A DNA stretch of 46,757 nucleotides, taken from contig NZ_CAFK01000165.1 in the NCBI RefSeq assembly GCF_000239815.1, forward strand, positions 1-46,757, in the 5' to 3' direction. The notes under the pieces were generated by a model. The model made no database searches. It was not told the origin of the DNA and worked only from the letters and a program-made list of their open reading frames with translations. The position numbers and the translations under genes were made by a program. This document shows, in pieces, positions 33,291-41,794 of this stretch. The number at the start of each line of letters is the position of its first letter. Position 1 is the first letter of the stretch. Origin of the DNA: Bradyrhizobium sp. STM 3843. GTDB taxonomy: Bacteria; Pseudomonadota; Alphaproteobacteria; Rhizobiales; Xanthobacteraceae.

Positions 33291-33331
33291 TGCAACGAGG
33301 CGCTCACCATGAGGTGAAGCGCCTCGTTGCA
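33291..33331 (+). terminator. Strong hairpin after the envelope-protein gene
   Basis: TGCAACGAGGCGCT (33291-33304) pairs perfectly with AGCGCCTCGTTGCA (33318-33331), and CACC/GGTG extends the stem inside with one bulged A, leaving the loop ATGA. It lies 19 nt after the stop at 33272. A T-run follows only at 33353, so it may be a terminator of the stem-only kind or a transcript stabiliser. Confidence 0.65.
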
Positions 33332-33447
33332 TACTTGCCCGCAACTTTCCGTTTTTCGGCTATTTTCGAAAGCTACCAAGCGCCTGCGCGGGACGCGGTT
33401 GAAATAAAACGTGCCTCGCGCTGTTCTTGTCGGTGAAGGAGGCGCGC

Positions 33448-34998
33448 TTGCGATTGTCGGTTCTGGGTCTTGCGATGCTGGCTTTTGCGCCGTTGGCGCA
33501 TGCCGGAGACAGCGCGCCTTTGGAACGCGGGGCCGCCGTCACCGAGCCCTATGCGCTGCGCGAGCTCGATCGCGCCACGTTCGGTCTCAATCGTGTGATC
33601 GTGGGGGAACGGATCAATGAGACGCCGCTGACCGCAGCCGAGTTGTTCGCGCTGCCCCCGATGGTGCCATTGCGGAAGGCGCTCGACGCCGAATTCGATC
33701 GCTATATCGAGCAGCACAAGGCGACGTTGCCGGATGAGAGCATCGGGGTCGGCTCGTCCTTTACGTTTCAGCTGTTCGACCGCGCCGTGCTGGATTCGAA
33801 GGACACGCGCTTCGTGCTGGCGGGCGCGGTCAACCGCATGGATCGCGCCTTCGTCGATCCCGCGCATTGCGGCGAGGTCCGCCTGCTGTATCGCCTGATC
33901 CGCACCAACCAGCCTGAGACCGGCGAAGACGCCGTCTCGCCGCGGTTGCCGATGACGCTCAATCTGGTGTTCAAGGCACGCGGCGACGAGGCCGCCAGGA
34001 GCGGCACGCCGTCCTGCGCCGAGATTGCCAAGCGCTGGCTCGATACGGCGGATATCGCGCTCACGGGCAGCGATCTGGCCGCGAAACTGACCGCCGCGGA
34101 TGGGCCGCTCGCTTCGATCAGGCCTGAGAACATCCTGCGCATCGAGACCAATCTGCAGATCGCACATGCGCCCAAATCGGCGGTGCGCGACTTCCGCACC
34201 GACTACATGATGAAGGTGTTCGACTATCACGCCGAGACCGGCACGTTCGAAGAAGCGGTCATGGAAGACCAGATCGATCGCGATCGGCTGTTGGCGGATG
34301 CGGATCTGGCGCGGGCGTTCAAGTCATGGTTGCTGCAGCCCGATCATCTTGCCGAGCTCGATCGCGGCACCGTGCTGATCCCCGATCAGTTCCTGGCCAA
34401 GGTCGCGGTGGCGCCGACGCCGGTGGGTTTTGTCAATTCTGCACTGCAGCCGGCGTTCGGCCTCGTCCAGGGCGAGGACACCGCGCATGCGCCGGTGTTC
34501 AGCGACACCGACGTGGTCGGCGCGCTGGAGCAGGCGGCGGCAAAAGGGGTCCAATTGCAGAACATCCGTTCCGTCGCCGGCTTCGAGCGGCGCTTGAACG
34601 ACATCAGCTGCGGCGGCTGCCACCAGACCCGCGGCATCGGCGGCTTCCATTTTCCAGGCGTGGACTGGATGGCGGCAAAGCCCTCGAATACGACGACGGT
34701 GCCCGGCTCGCCGCACTTCTTCGGCGATCAGGTGCGTCGCCGCGACATCCTGACGGCGTTCAGCGAGGGGCGCGAGCCTGACTTCTCGCGCGGCTTCTCC
34801 AGCCGGCCGCAGGAACGCGGAAGCCAGGAACTCGCCGGCACCGTCTACAATGACGGCTGGGGTGGCCATTGCTACGTCAAGCGGCCGGACGAGGCCGAGA
34901 ACGACAAGAGCTTTTCGCCCTGGACCTGCGCGTCGGGCCTGTCCTGCCAGGCGAGCGCCAACACGCGAATGGGCATGTGCTTCATCTCGACCCGATAG
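33448..34998 (+). CDS. Exported protein with one CXXCH motif and Cys-rich C-terminus
   Basis: Protein of about 516 residues. TTG 33448 is chosen because AGGAGG ends 5 nt before it and the product opens with a clean signal peptide (RLSVLGLAMLAFAPLAHA/GD). The body includes FTFQLFDRAVLDSKDTRFVLAGAVNRMDRAF. A heme-c-type motif CGGCH (Cys388, Cys391, His392) lies in NDISCGGCHQTRGIGGFHFPG, so one covalent heme is plausible. Further His and Met could be the second ligand. The last 60 residues hold paired Cys (GHCYVKRP, WTCASGLSCQ, MGMCF), suggesting disulfides. I do not recognise the family. The neighbours do not hint at a respiratory complex; a periplasmic redox or peroxidase-like role is possible. 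Confidence 0.8.
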   Translation: MRLSVLGLAMLAFAPLAHAGDSAPLERGAAVTEPYALRELDRATFGLNRVIVGERINETPLTAAELFALPPMVPLRKALDAEFDRYIEQHKATLPDESIGVGSSFTFQLFDRAVLDSKDTRFVLAGAVNRMDRAFVDPAHCGEVRLLYRLIRTNQPETGEDAVSPRLPMTLNLVFKARGDEAARSGTPSCAEIAKRWLDTADIALTGSDLAAKLTAADGPLASIRPENILRIETNLQIAHAPKSAVRDFRTDYMMKVFDYHAETGTFEEAVMEDQIDRDRLLADADLARAFKSWLLQPDHLAELDRGTVLIPDQFLAKVAVAPTPVGFVNSALQPAFGLVQGEDTAHAPVFSDTDVVGALEQAAAKGVQLQNIRSVAGFERRLNDISCGGCHQTRGIGGFHFPGVDWMAAKPSNTTTVPGSPHFFGDQVRRRDILTAFSEGREPDFSRGFSSRPQERGSQELAGTVYNDGWGGHCYVKRPDEAENDKSFSPWTCASGLSCQASANTRMGMCFISTR

Positions 34999-35069
34999 GC
35001 GGCGACGCGCGAACGCCCGACATGTTTGCGCGTTAAGCTCCCGAGTAGCCAAAGCGACGGGAGCGGGCG

Positions 35070-35237
35070 ATGAGCACGCAGGACCAGATCAACAAGGAGC
35101 GCGATCGGAAGATCGCGCAGAATGAAGAGCAGCGGCAGATGGCCGGCACCATCCGCGTCAGCGGCTGGGCTATCTTTTTTGCGATCGTCGCAGGCGTGAT
35201 CGTGTTCTTGGTCGGCTGGGCCTGGCTGCACCGCTAG
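35070..35237 (+). CDS. Small single-span membrane protein, 55 residues
   Basis: A complete short gene: ATG 35070 with GGGAG about 5 nt upstream, stop at 35235-35237. The product begins MSTQDQINKERDRKIAQNEEQ, a highly charged helix of about 28 residues, followed by one membrane helix (AIFFAIVAGVIVFLVGWAW) and ends LHR. Codon use is good throughout. It sits 71 nt after the CXXCH protein on the same strand and could be its small membrane partner, but that is only positional. A palindromic repeat begins at its stop codon. Confidence 0.7.
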   Translation: MSTQDQINKERDRKIAQNEEQRQMAGTIRVSGWAIFFAIVAGVIVFLVGWAWLHR

Positions 35238-35361
35238 CGCATGATCCGGAAAAGTGCGAAGCGGTTTTCGCTCGCTACAAACGCGGAACGCGTTTGCGCG
35301 GAGATCATGCTCAAACAACAAGCTAAGGCGCGATGACGATTCATCCTAATCTCGTCGCGCC
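35236..35361. repeat. Palindromic intergenic mosaic element
   Basis: Starts GCATGATCCGGAAAAGTGCG at 35238 and contains the inverse block GAGATCATGC (35301-35310), then a bulged stem GGCGCGATGACGA / TCGTCGCGCC (about 35328-35361) around TTCATCCTAAT. The type with GATCCGGAAAAGTG and GATCATGCTCAAAC is widespread between genes in Rhizobiales (recalled). It fills the gap between two convergent genes, starting at one stop codon and ending 5 nt before the other, and could serve as a two-way terminator. Confidence 0.75.
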
Positions 35362-35366
35362 TGAGG

Positions 35367-36590
35367 TCACGCGACCGCGCCCCGCGCGCGCAAGGCCTGG
35401 ATCGCCGCCTCGTCGAAGCCTACATCCCGCAGGATCTGGTCGCTGTGCTCGCCGACACCCGGGGGCTTGCGCGGTCGGACCTTGCGGGCACCCTCGATCC
35501 AGATCGGGCTGCTGATAGTCAGCATCGTGTCGTTCTCGAACGGCACCAACACCTCGTTTTCGATCATCTGCTTGTCGGTCGGGATATCGTCGAGAATGCC
35601 GACCACGCCGAACACGAGGCCGTTGCCGTCAAGGATCTTGCGCCACTCCGCCAGCGGTCTGGTGGCGAACACCCGGTCGAACTCTGCGATCAGTTCGACG
35701 GAATGTGCGTGACGGCCGGCCTTGGTGACAAAGCGCGGGTCATCGATCAAGTCTTCCCGGCCTAGACAGCGGGCCAGGATCGGGAACTGCTTCTCCTCGT
35801 TGAGCAGCGAGAGCATGACCCAACGGTCGTCCTGGCATTTGTAGTGGTTGGCCACGGCGTTCAGCGCCCGCTCGCGTGGGCGCCGCTCGACGAACTGGGC
35901 GCCGCAGAGTTTCGCCTGCGCCAGTACCGAGGCCGCCCAGACCCCGTTCGCCATCAGGTTGGAGGCGACGTGGCAGCCCTTGCCGGTGCGCTCGCGCTGG
36001 TAGAGCGCGGTGACGATCGCGCCATAAAACGCCATCGCGCAGGGATGGTCGCCCATGCCCGCCACCGAGCGGGCCGGGGTGGTGGTCTCGTCGGCGCGGA
36101 CGAGATCCATCAGGCCGGAGCGGGCCCAATAGGCGTTACTGTCGAAGCCCGGCTTGTCGGCCTCCTCGCCCTTCTCGCCGTAGCCGGTGAAGGAGGCATA
36201 GATGAGCCGTGGATTGAGAGGGCCAAGCGTCTCGTAGGTGAGGCCGAGCTTGTTGCGCACCGACGGCGGGAAGTTGGTGATGAACACATCGGCATCGGCC
36301 ACCAGCCGCTGCAGTATCGCCTGCGCTTCGGGCTTGGTCAGGTCGAGCGCGAGGCTGCGCTTGTTGCGCGCCTCCAGATGCCAGGCGTAGTTGTGCTCGC
36401 TGCGGGGGTAGCCGGGCAGGTTCGGCAGGTTGCGATAGGGATCGCCGGCGCCCGGCGGCTCGATCTTGATGACGTCGGCGCCGAAATCCGACAACACGGT
36501 TGCCGCTGCGGGCGCAGCGATGAAGCTTGCGCAATCCAGCACCTTCAGGCCGTGGAAAATGCCCTTATCGCCCTTGCGGCTATCGTCCAT
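35367..36590 (-). CDS. Class III CoA-transferase (CaiB/BaiF family)
   Basis: Enzyme of 407 residues. The opening GLKVLDCASFIAAPAAATVLSDFGADVIKIEPP is the family signature. Asp150 in KPGFDSNAYWARSG is at the position of the catalytic Asp that forms the acyl-enzyme anhydride. NFPPSVRNKLGL and the RTGKGCHVASNLMANGVWAA segment are also typical, and the end RKPPGVGEHSDQILRDVGF is the usual closing motif. It forms interlocked dimers in the family. It transfers CoA between a carboxylic acid and an acyl-CoA; the substrates (for example oxalate, carnitine, benzylsuccinate or bile acid in other members) cannot be told. Monocistronic. Confidence 0.93.
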   Translation of the reverse strand: MDDSRKGDKGIFHGLKVLDCASFIAAPAAATVLSDFGADVIKIEPPGAGDPYRNLPNLPGYPRSEHNYAWHLEARNKRSLALDLTKPEAQAILQRLVADADVFITNFPPSVRNKLGLTYETLGPLNPRLIYASFTGYGEKGEEADKPGFDSNAYWARSGLMDLVRADETTTPARSVAGMGDHPCAMAFYGAIVTALYQRERTGKGCHVASNLMANGVWAASVLAQAKLCGAQFVERRPRERALNAVANHYKCQDDRWVMLSLLNEEKQFPILARCLGREDLIDDPRFVTKAGRHAHSVELIAEFDRVFATRPLAEWRKILDGNGLVFGVVGILDDIPTDKQMIENEVLVPFENDTMLTISSPIWIEGARKVRPRKPPGVGEHSDQILRDVGFDEAAIQALRARGAVA

Positions 36591-36802
36591 GCGACGTCGC
36601 TCCCGTGCTCGCTTATTGTTTCCGCGCGCTGGAATTTTTCCTGCACGCGCCGGAGGTTAGGCGAGCATTTGACCCATCTTGGGGGAGCGAGGCAATGGCA
36701 TTGACCGGGAGCGGGCTTCTCGCTCCGGTCAGCTGCGTTGGCCTTGCTGGCTTTGACGCTTGCGGGCTTCGGACCAGTCCTGAATGCCCCGCGCGCCGTC
36801 CG

Positions 36803-37003
36803 TTAGACTTTCAGGTTCTCGGCCGAGCTTCTGCCCCGGTTGGCAATCTCCTCATACTCGATCGTCTGCCCCTCGTTCAGAGTGGTGAGACCGGCTTTCT
36901 GCACTGCAGAGATGTGAACGAAAATGTCTTTGCCCCCAGCTGCGGGCTGAATGAATCCGTAACCCTTGGTCGGGTTGAACCACTTGACCGTACCTTTAGC
37001 CAT
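36803..37003 (-). CDS. Cold-shock protein, CspA family
   Basis: Protein of 66 residues, one cold-shock domain. RNA-binding motif 1 is KGYGFIQP and motif 2 is DIFVHISAV; the start [16 protein letters not shown] is classic. GGAGG lies 6 nt before ATG 37003. The 252 nt upstream has no gene and contains a small hairpin (GCGGC/GCCGC at 37154-37169), so a long leader that responds to temperature, as in other csp genes, is possible but not shown. It acts as a single-stranded nucleic-acid chaperone. Bradyrhizobium genomes hold several paralogues, so no number is assigned. Confidence 0.95.
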   Translation of the reverse strand: MAKGTVKWFNPTKGYGFIQPAAGGKDIFVHISAVQKAGLTTLNEGQTIEYEEIANRGRSSAENLKV

Positions 37004-37255
37004 ACGTTGCCTCCGCGGGAAAATACCAAGTCGGGCAAAGCAGTCCCCGCGAACCGCCATGCCCGGACAATGAAGATACGCCGGTTGCGACAGGCGTGGT
37101 AGCGCAAACAACGGGCGGATTCGGCCTGAAATGAGCCATATCGTGGCGCCTTTGCGGCTTTTTGGCCGCTAGCTCGCCGATCGTCCCGCCAGCTCCACAC
37201 CGGCCTTGAGGTAAGACGATGCAGCATGCCTTCAGGTTCAACCGGCACGGCCCGG

Positions 37256-38998
37256 TCAGGCTGCGACGACCTGCTCCGCGTGCTCTAAGGCAGTCAGGAG
37301 CTTGGCCTCCGCGACCGTCCGCACGCGCATCGGCTCAGTGCGGCCGCGGATCTCGACGTCCTGCTCCGGCACATCATACGCCGTGAGGCCCGTCATCGCG
37401 CAGACGTCCTCGGAAATGATTGCCTCGCAGCCGAGGCTTTTCGTCATGTCCTGCAGCCTTGCCGCGACGTTGACCGCGTCACCGAGCGCAGTGAACACCA
37501 TGTGGTCGCGGTAGCCGATCTCACCGACGATCACTTCGCCACCGTGGATGCCGATGCCGAAGCGGATCGGTTCGCGCAGGTCGTGACTGAGGGAGGTGTT
37601 GAGCTCCTCGATATTGACCGCAATGCGTCCGGCTGCCTGGACCGCCTGGCGGCAGGCGGTCTGCTGATCGACGCTGAGCCCGAACAGCGCCAGCATGCCG
37701 TCGCCCACGAACTGGTTGGGTTGGCCGCCGCTTGAGGTGACCGCCTGCGACACGGCTCCCAGAAAACGATTGACGATGAACACCGTGTCGAATGGCAGAC
37801 GGCTCTCGGCAAGCTTGGTCGAACCGCGCATGTCGACGAACAGGCTGACGAGGTAGCGTTCCTGCCCGATGCCTGCGGCCTGCGTGGCCGGCGCACCTGA
37901 GACCGGGCTCGGCAAGAACAATTGGAAAAACGAGACGTCGCTCACCGGGCGGAGCTGACAGGCGAGCCGGATCGAAGGATCCGTCGCGCCGACCTGGGCG
38001 AGCACGAACGCCTCGCGCGGCGACGGCGCCGGCAGATCGCTGCAATCACCGATCACGCGGATCCGGCAGGTCGAGCAGCGTGCGCGACCGCCGCAGACGC
38101 TGGCGTGCGGCACGTTGTAGCGCAGGCTCGCCTCGAGCACGCTGAGCCCCTTCGGCACGCGCAAGCTGCGGCCGTTGTTATAGGACAGTGTGATGATCCC
38201 GCCGCGCCGCTCGTGCAGCGCGCGAACACCGCGCGCCAGCAGCACCGCGCCAAGCAGCCCGAGATAGAAAACGGCGAAGCCGTCGACGATATTGTCGAGC
38301 GCCGTCTGCTGCACCGGTGTTCCCAGGTGTCTTTCGGACAGATATTCGGCACGCCAATGCGGGTCGGCAGCCGCTGCCATCGCGTCGCGCCCGCCGCGAT
38401 AGAAGCCGAGCAGCGCCAAAGTCGGGATCAGCACCGCGGAGGCCAACAGCCAGGGAGCGGCGCGCTTGTAGAACGGCTTCATGCGCAGCCACATATGGAG
38501 GCCGATGCAGCCGTGGGTCCACGAGACCAGGAGTGTTGCAGACATCAGCCAGATCCGCCAGGCAGCGCCGGCCCAGTACGCATACAGCACCTGCGGATAG
38601 AGCTTCTCGAGACCGTAGAGTGTCTGGCTGATTCGGACGCCTGCGATGTGCGAGAAGATCAATGCGGGGATGCTCAGCCCGAGAACGAGTTGGAGCGGTT
38701 CCACGGTCTTCCAGCTGAACTCTCGGCGCTGGTAGAACGCGAAGATGCCGAGCCCGGCATGCACGATCGCGGCCGTATAGAGCGCAATGGCGACCGGCAG
38801 GAACTGCCAGAACAGGGTGTGATAGTACACGCCCTCCGCCAGCGCCTGCAGCGAGATGTTGCCGAGCGCATGGTTGAGGAAATGGCTGATCAGATAGCTG
38901 AACAGCACCAGCCCGCAGGCGAGCCGGACCTGGCGCACGCCGATGCCACGAAAGAACTGTCTGCGCGTGGGGTGAGCCGGTGTCTTCATGCGGTCCAT
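37256..38998 (-). CDS. Redox-domain adenylate cyclase: heme-b-like anchor, [2Fe-2S], class III cyclase
   Basis: Protein of about 580 residues with three parts. Residues 25-260 form about six membrane helices with conserved-looking His (39, 43, 80, 117, 162, 168: SHFLNH, IVHAG, FSHIAG, SWTHGCIGLH), like succinate dehydrogenase cytochrome b anchors. Residues 267-355 are a plant-type ferredoxin domain with Cys302, Cys308, Cys311 and Cys347. Residues 383-560 are a class III cyclase with metal-binding Asp389 and Asp433 (FVDMRGST, VGDGMLALFG) and the transition-state pair Asn510/Arg514. Three in-frame starts exist (39013, 38998, 38989), none with a good ribosome site. The anchor resembles CyaC of Sinorhizobium meliloti. 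It likely couples quinone or redox state to cAMP. Confidence 0.88.
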   Translation of the reverse strand: MDRMKTPAHPTRRQFFRGIGVRQVRLACGLVLFSYLISHFLNHALGNISLQALAEGVYYHTLFWQFLPVAIALYTAAIVHAGLGIFAFYQRREFSWKTVEPLQLVLGLSIPALIFSHIAGVRISQTLYGLEKLYPQVLYAYWAGAAWRIWLMSATLLVSWTHGCIGLHMWLRMKPFYKRAAPWLLASAVLIPTLALLGFYRGGRDAMAAAADPHWRAEYLSERHLGTPVQQTALDNIVDGFAVFYLGLLGAVLLARGVRALHERRGGIITLSYNNGRSLRVPKGLSVLEASLRYNVPHASVCGGRARCSTCRIRVIGDCSDLPAPSPREAFVLAQVGATDPSIRLACQLRPVSDVSFFQLFLPSPVSGAPATQAAGIGQERYLVSLFVDMRGSTKLAESRLPFDTVFIVNRFLGAVSQAVTSSGGQPNQFVGDGMLALFGLSVDQQTACRQAVQAAGRIAVNIEELNTSLSHDLREPIRFGIGIHGGEVIVGEIGYRDHMVFTALGDAVNVAARLQDMTKSLGCEAIISEDVCAMTGLTAYDVPEQDVEIRGRTEPMRVRTVAEAKLLTALEHAEQVVAA

Positions 38999-39169
38999 GG
39001 CAGGGTGAACCACAATTCTAGATGTTTATTCCCGCCGCGAATAGGGCGGTCCGAGACGTGATCATGCGACGCAAACGAGCCTGCGCGATCGTCGCCGATG
39101 CGGGACTCGCGCCCCAGGGCCGCCAGCGTTGACTTGGCGGGAGGAGTCGGGGAAAAGCGCGCCGTGACC

Positions 39170-40762
39170 ATGTCCTCCCCCAAATCCGCAAACCTGATGT
39201 CCGGCAGCCCGGCGCGCCGGCCAATGCTGATCGCGGCTGTCGTGATTGCAGTCATGACCGTGATCCGTATCGTCTACGCCGGTGCGCTCGACCTGCGTAC
39301 CGACGAGGCCTATTACTGGACTTGGTCGAAGGAGCTGCCGCAGCTCTGCTTCCTCGATCACCCGCCGGTCATCGCCTGGTTCATCCGGCTGGGGACGGCG
39401 ATCTTTGGCGACACCAATTTCGGCGTCCGCTTCGCTGGTATCCTGGCAATGGCCGCGAGCCAATTGCTGCTCGCCGACATCGTCCGCCGCGTCACGCACA
39501 ATGCGCGCGCGGTCGTGCTTGCGGTGCTGCTGCCGGAAGCTGCGCTCTATTACGGCCTGTTGATGGCCAAGGTCGCGCCCGACATCGCCGCGATCCCGTT
39601 TGCGCTCGCGATGATCTGGGCGTTGGTGCGGCTGGTCGAAACCAAGGATGGCCGCTGGTGGCTTGCCGCGGGCCTGTTCGGCGGTCTTGCGCTGCTGTCG
39701 AAATTCACCGTCGTGCTGCTGCTGCCGGCCGTCGTTGCATTCCTGCTGGTCCCGACCTGGCGCGGCCGCTGGCTCGCAAGTCCGTATCCGTGGATCGCAG
39801 CACTGATTGCACTTGCCATGTTCTCGCCGGTCCTGATCTGGAACGCGCAGCACGACTGGGCCTCGGTCAAATTCCAGCTGGTGCGCGCCACTGCGCCGCA
39901 TGATGTCTCTCTCCGCACGGTAGGCGACTATATCGGCCTGCAGTTCGGGCTGGTCGGTTTCGTTTTGCTGCCGGTGACGCTGTCCGCGCTGATCCTCACC
40001 GCATGGCGCGGCTATCGCAGGCGCGAGCCGGTTGCGATCCTGCTGTCCACCGCGGTCCTGGTCCCATTCCTGTACTTTCTCTACAAGTCGCTCACCCTGC
40101 GGATCGGCGACACCTGGCCGATGTTCATGTGGCCGATCGGCTTTGCGACTGTGGCCATCAACATCGTCATGCTGCCGCGCGAGGCTTGGCCGGCGTGGAT
40201 GATCCGCTCCACGGTTTATTGGGCGCGGACCGCGATCGTGACAGGCGTCGCGATGGTCGTGCTGATCTTTCTCTACTACACCGTGGCGCCGTGGAATCTG
40301 ATCGGCAGGGCCGATCCGATCGGCGGCGAGGCCGGCTATGAGCAGGTGGTGGCGCGTGCGGAAGCGGAATTGAAAACGACCGGCGCGAGCTGGATCGCGA
40401 CCACGGACTACCGCACCTATGCGATGCTGCGCTGGTTCTTCAACGGCCGCGTGCCGGTGGTTCAGATCAATGAGCGCGCCCGCTTTCAAGGCTTTCGCGA
40501 TCCCGGCATGAACCAGATCGCGGGGCGTATCGGCCTCTATGTCGGGCGCGAGCCGGACAATACCGGGGCGATCTGGGCCGAGACCACCGCAAACCGAGAG
40601 CCGCTCGAGCGGGTGCAGCGGATCTGGCGCGGCGTGGTCATGGATACCTACGCGCTGGAGAAGTTGACCGGCTGGACGCCCGAGCTGGCGCCGCCGCCGG
40701 ACTCGCCGTTCTATCAATGGCGCTGGCTCGCCGGTGACTTCGAGCACATCGCACGCGGCTGA
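39170..40762 (+). CDS. GT39-type membrane glycosyltransferase (ArnT/PMT-like)
   Basis: Integral membrane enzyme of about 530 residues. Helix 1 (about 19-40) is followed by the acidic motif LRTDEAYYWTWSKELP, whose Asp-Glu is the catalytic signature of the dolichyl/undecaprenyl-phosphate sugar transferases (PMT_2), and by FLDHPPVIAWFIRLGTAIFGDTNFGVR. Some ten further helices follow, then a soluble C-terminal domain of about 130 residues. It should move a sugar from a polyprenyl-phosphate donor to a lipid, polysaccharide or protein at the outer face of the membrane. ATG 39170 is chosen; GTG 39164 is an alternative. Divergent from the cyclase gene; its stop is 3 nt from the convergent ycjF-like gene. 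Confidence 0.88.
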   Translation: MSSPKSANLMSGSPARRPMLIAAVVIAVMTVIRIVYAGALDLRTDEAYYWTWSKELPQLCFLDHPPVIAWFIRLGTAIFGDTNFGVRFAGILAMAASQLLLADIVRRVTHNARAVVLAVLLPEAALYYGLLMAKVAPDIAAIPFALAMIWALVRLVETKDGRWWLAAGLFGGLALLSKFTVVLLLPAVVAFLLVPTWRGRWLASPYPWIAALIALAMFSPVLIWNAQHDWASVKFQLVRATAPHDVSLRTVGDYIGLQFGLVGFVLLPVTLSALILTAWRGYRRREPVAILLSTAVLVPFLYFLYKSLTLRIGDTWPMFMWPIGFATVAINIVMLPREAWPAWMIRSTVYWARTAIVTGVAMVVLIFLYYTVAPWNLIGRADPIGGEAGYEQVVARAEAELKTTGASWIATTDYRTYAMLRWFFNGRVPVVQINERARFQGFRDPGMNQIAGRIGLYVGREPDNTGAIWAETTANREPLERVQRIWRGVVMDTYALEKLTGWTPELAPPPDSPFYQWRWLAGDFEHIARG

Positions 40763-40765
40763 GCG

Positions 40766-41794
40766 TCATTCCTCCTCCTCGCGCTTGCGCAGCAGATCCT
40801 TGGCGAGATCGGCGAGCACTGGGCGCGGCAGGGAGGTGAAGGGCAGGGGGCGGGTGACGTCAATCGCGGCCAGGCCGAGCCGCGCGGTCAAGAGTCCGTT
40901 GAGCACGCCTTCGCCGAGCCGCTGCGACAGTTTGGCTGCGATGCCGTGGCCGAGCATCTGCTGGATCAGGCTGTCGCTTGCGGCCATGCCGCCGGTGATG
41001 GCGAGATGGGCGATGACATGGCGCAACAGGCTGATCATGCCGAGCGCGCCGGGCCGGCCGCCATAGAGCCGCGCCAACTGCCGGATCATCCGCAGCGAGG
41101 CGACGAATACGAACAGCACGTCGATGAGCGCGCGCGGCGACACGGCCGTGACCACCGAGACCCGCTGCGCCGCCACCGAGACCAGCCGGCGCGCTTCGGC
41201 ATCGAGCGGGGTCATCAGCTCGCGTTCGGCGAGCTTGATCATATCGGCGCCGTCGATGATCTCGTCAGTGTGGCTGGTCAGCGCGGCGCGGGCGCGGGCG
41301 AGCCGTGGGTTCTGATGGGCGATCCTCAGGAGATCAGTGACGACGGCGCGGCTCTCGGCGCGATCGTCCGACAGCAGCACCTCGGTGGCGCGCCGGTGCA
41401 GTCGCTCGATGGTCGCAAGCCGGGCCAAGCCATAGATCTCGCGCGCGATCACCGCGGCCAGCGCCACCGCGGCCGCAGCCGCAAGCGCGGCGCCGAGATA
41501 GCCCAGCCCTTCGCTGCGGGCGAACAGATCCTCGATCAGATGGGTGACGCTCAGTCCCAAGCCCAAGAGCACGAGACCGGCGACCGAGGTCCAGAACAGG
41601 GCGCCCCAGCGGAAGCCGCGTCGCTCCAGGACCGGCACATCGAGCGCAACAGGCAATTGGACCGGCTCGATTTCGGGCGTGATCTGCACCGTGCCACGTG
41701 CCGGCCGCCCGGGGTCATCACTGTCGACCACGACGACACCGGGATCGTCGAGCCGGAAGGTTGCGGGGCGGCGCTGCTTGGATCGCTCGCTCAT
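40766..41794 (-). CDS. ycjF: YcjF/TIGR01620 family inner-membrane protein
   Basis: Protein of 342 residues. After a disordered start of about 60 residues come two helices (GALFWTSVAGLVLLGLGLSV and LGAALAAAAAVALAAVIA), then the DUF697-type domain with SVAAQRVSVVTAVSPRALIDVLFVFVASLRMIRQLARLYGGRPG and LLRHVIAHLAITGGMAASDSLIQQMLGHG. It ends with a charged tail. This is the usual partner of YcjX: its start overlaps the ycjX stop by 4 nt (ATGA), so the two are coupled. In enterobacteria ycjX-ycjF belong to the envelope-stress phage-shock neighbourhood; no psp genes are visible here. Exact function unknown. Confidence 0.92.
   Translation of the reverse strand: MSERSKQRRPATFRLDDPGVVVVDSDDPGRPARGTVQITPEIEPVQLPVALDVPVLERRGFRWGALFWTSVAGLVLLGLGLSVTHLIEDLFARSEGLGYLGAALAAAAAVALAAVIAREIYGLARLATIERLHRRATEVLLSDDRAESRAVVTDLLRIAHQNPRLARARAALTSHTDEIIDGADMIKLAERELMTPLDAEARRLVSVAAQRVSVVTAVSPRALIDVLFVFVASLRMIRQLARLYGGRPGALGMISLLRHVIAHLAITGGMAASDSLIQQMLGHGIAAKLSQRLGEGVLNGLLTARLGLAAIDVTRPLPFTSLPRPVLADLAKDLLRKREEEE

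Noticed and set aside
31806..33344. 512-residue minus-strand frame over the envelope-protein gene
   Set aside because: Arg/Gly-rich shadow of an Ala/Pro/Lys-rich gene, with no start signal.
39062..40747. 561-residue open frame antisense to the glycosyltransferase gene
   Set aside because: Same shadow pattern; the sense strand has a full PMT-like signature.
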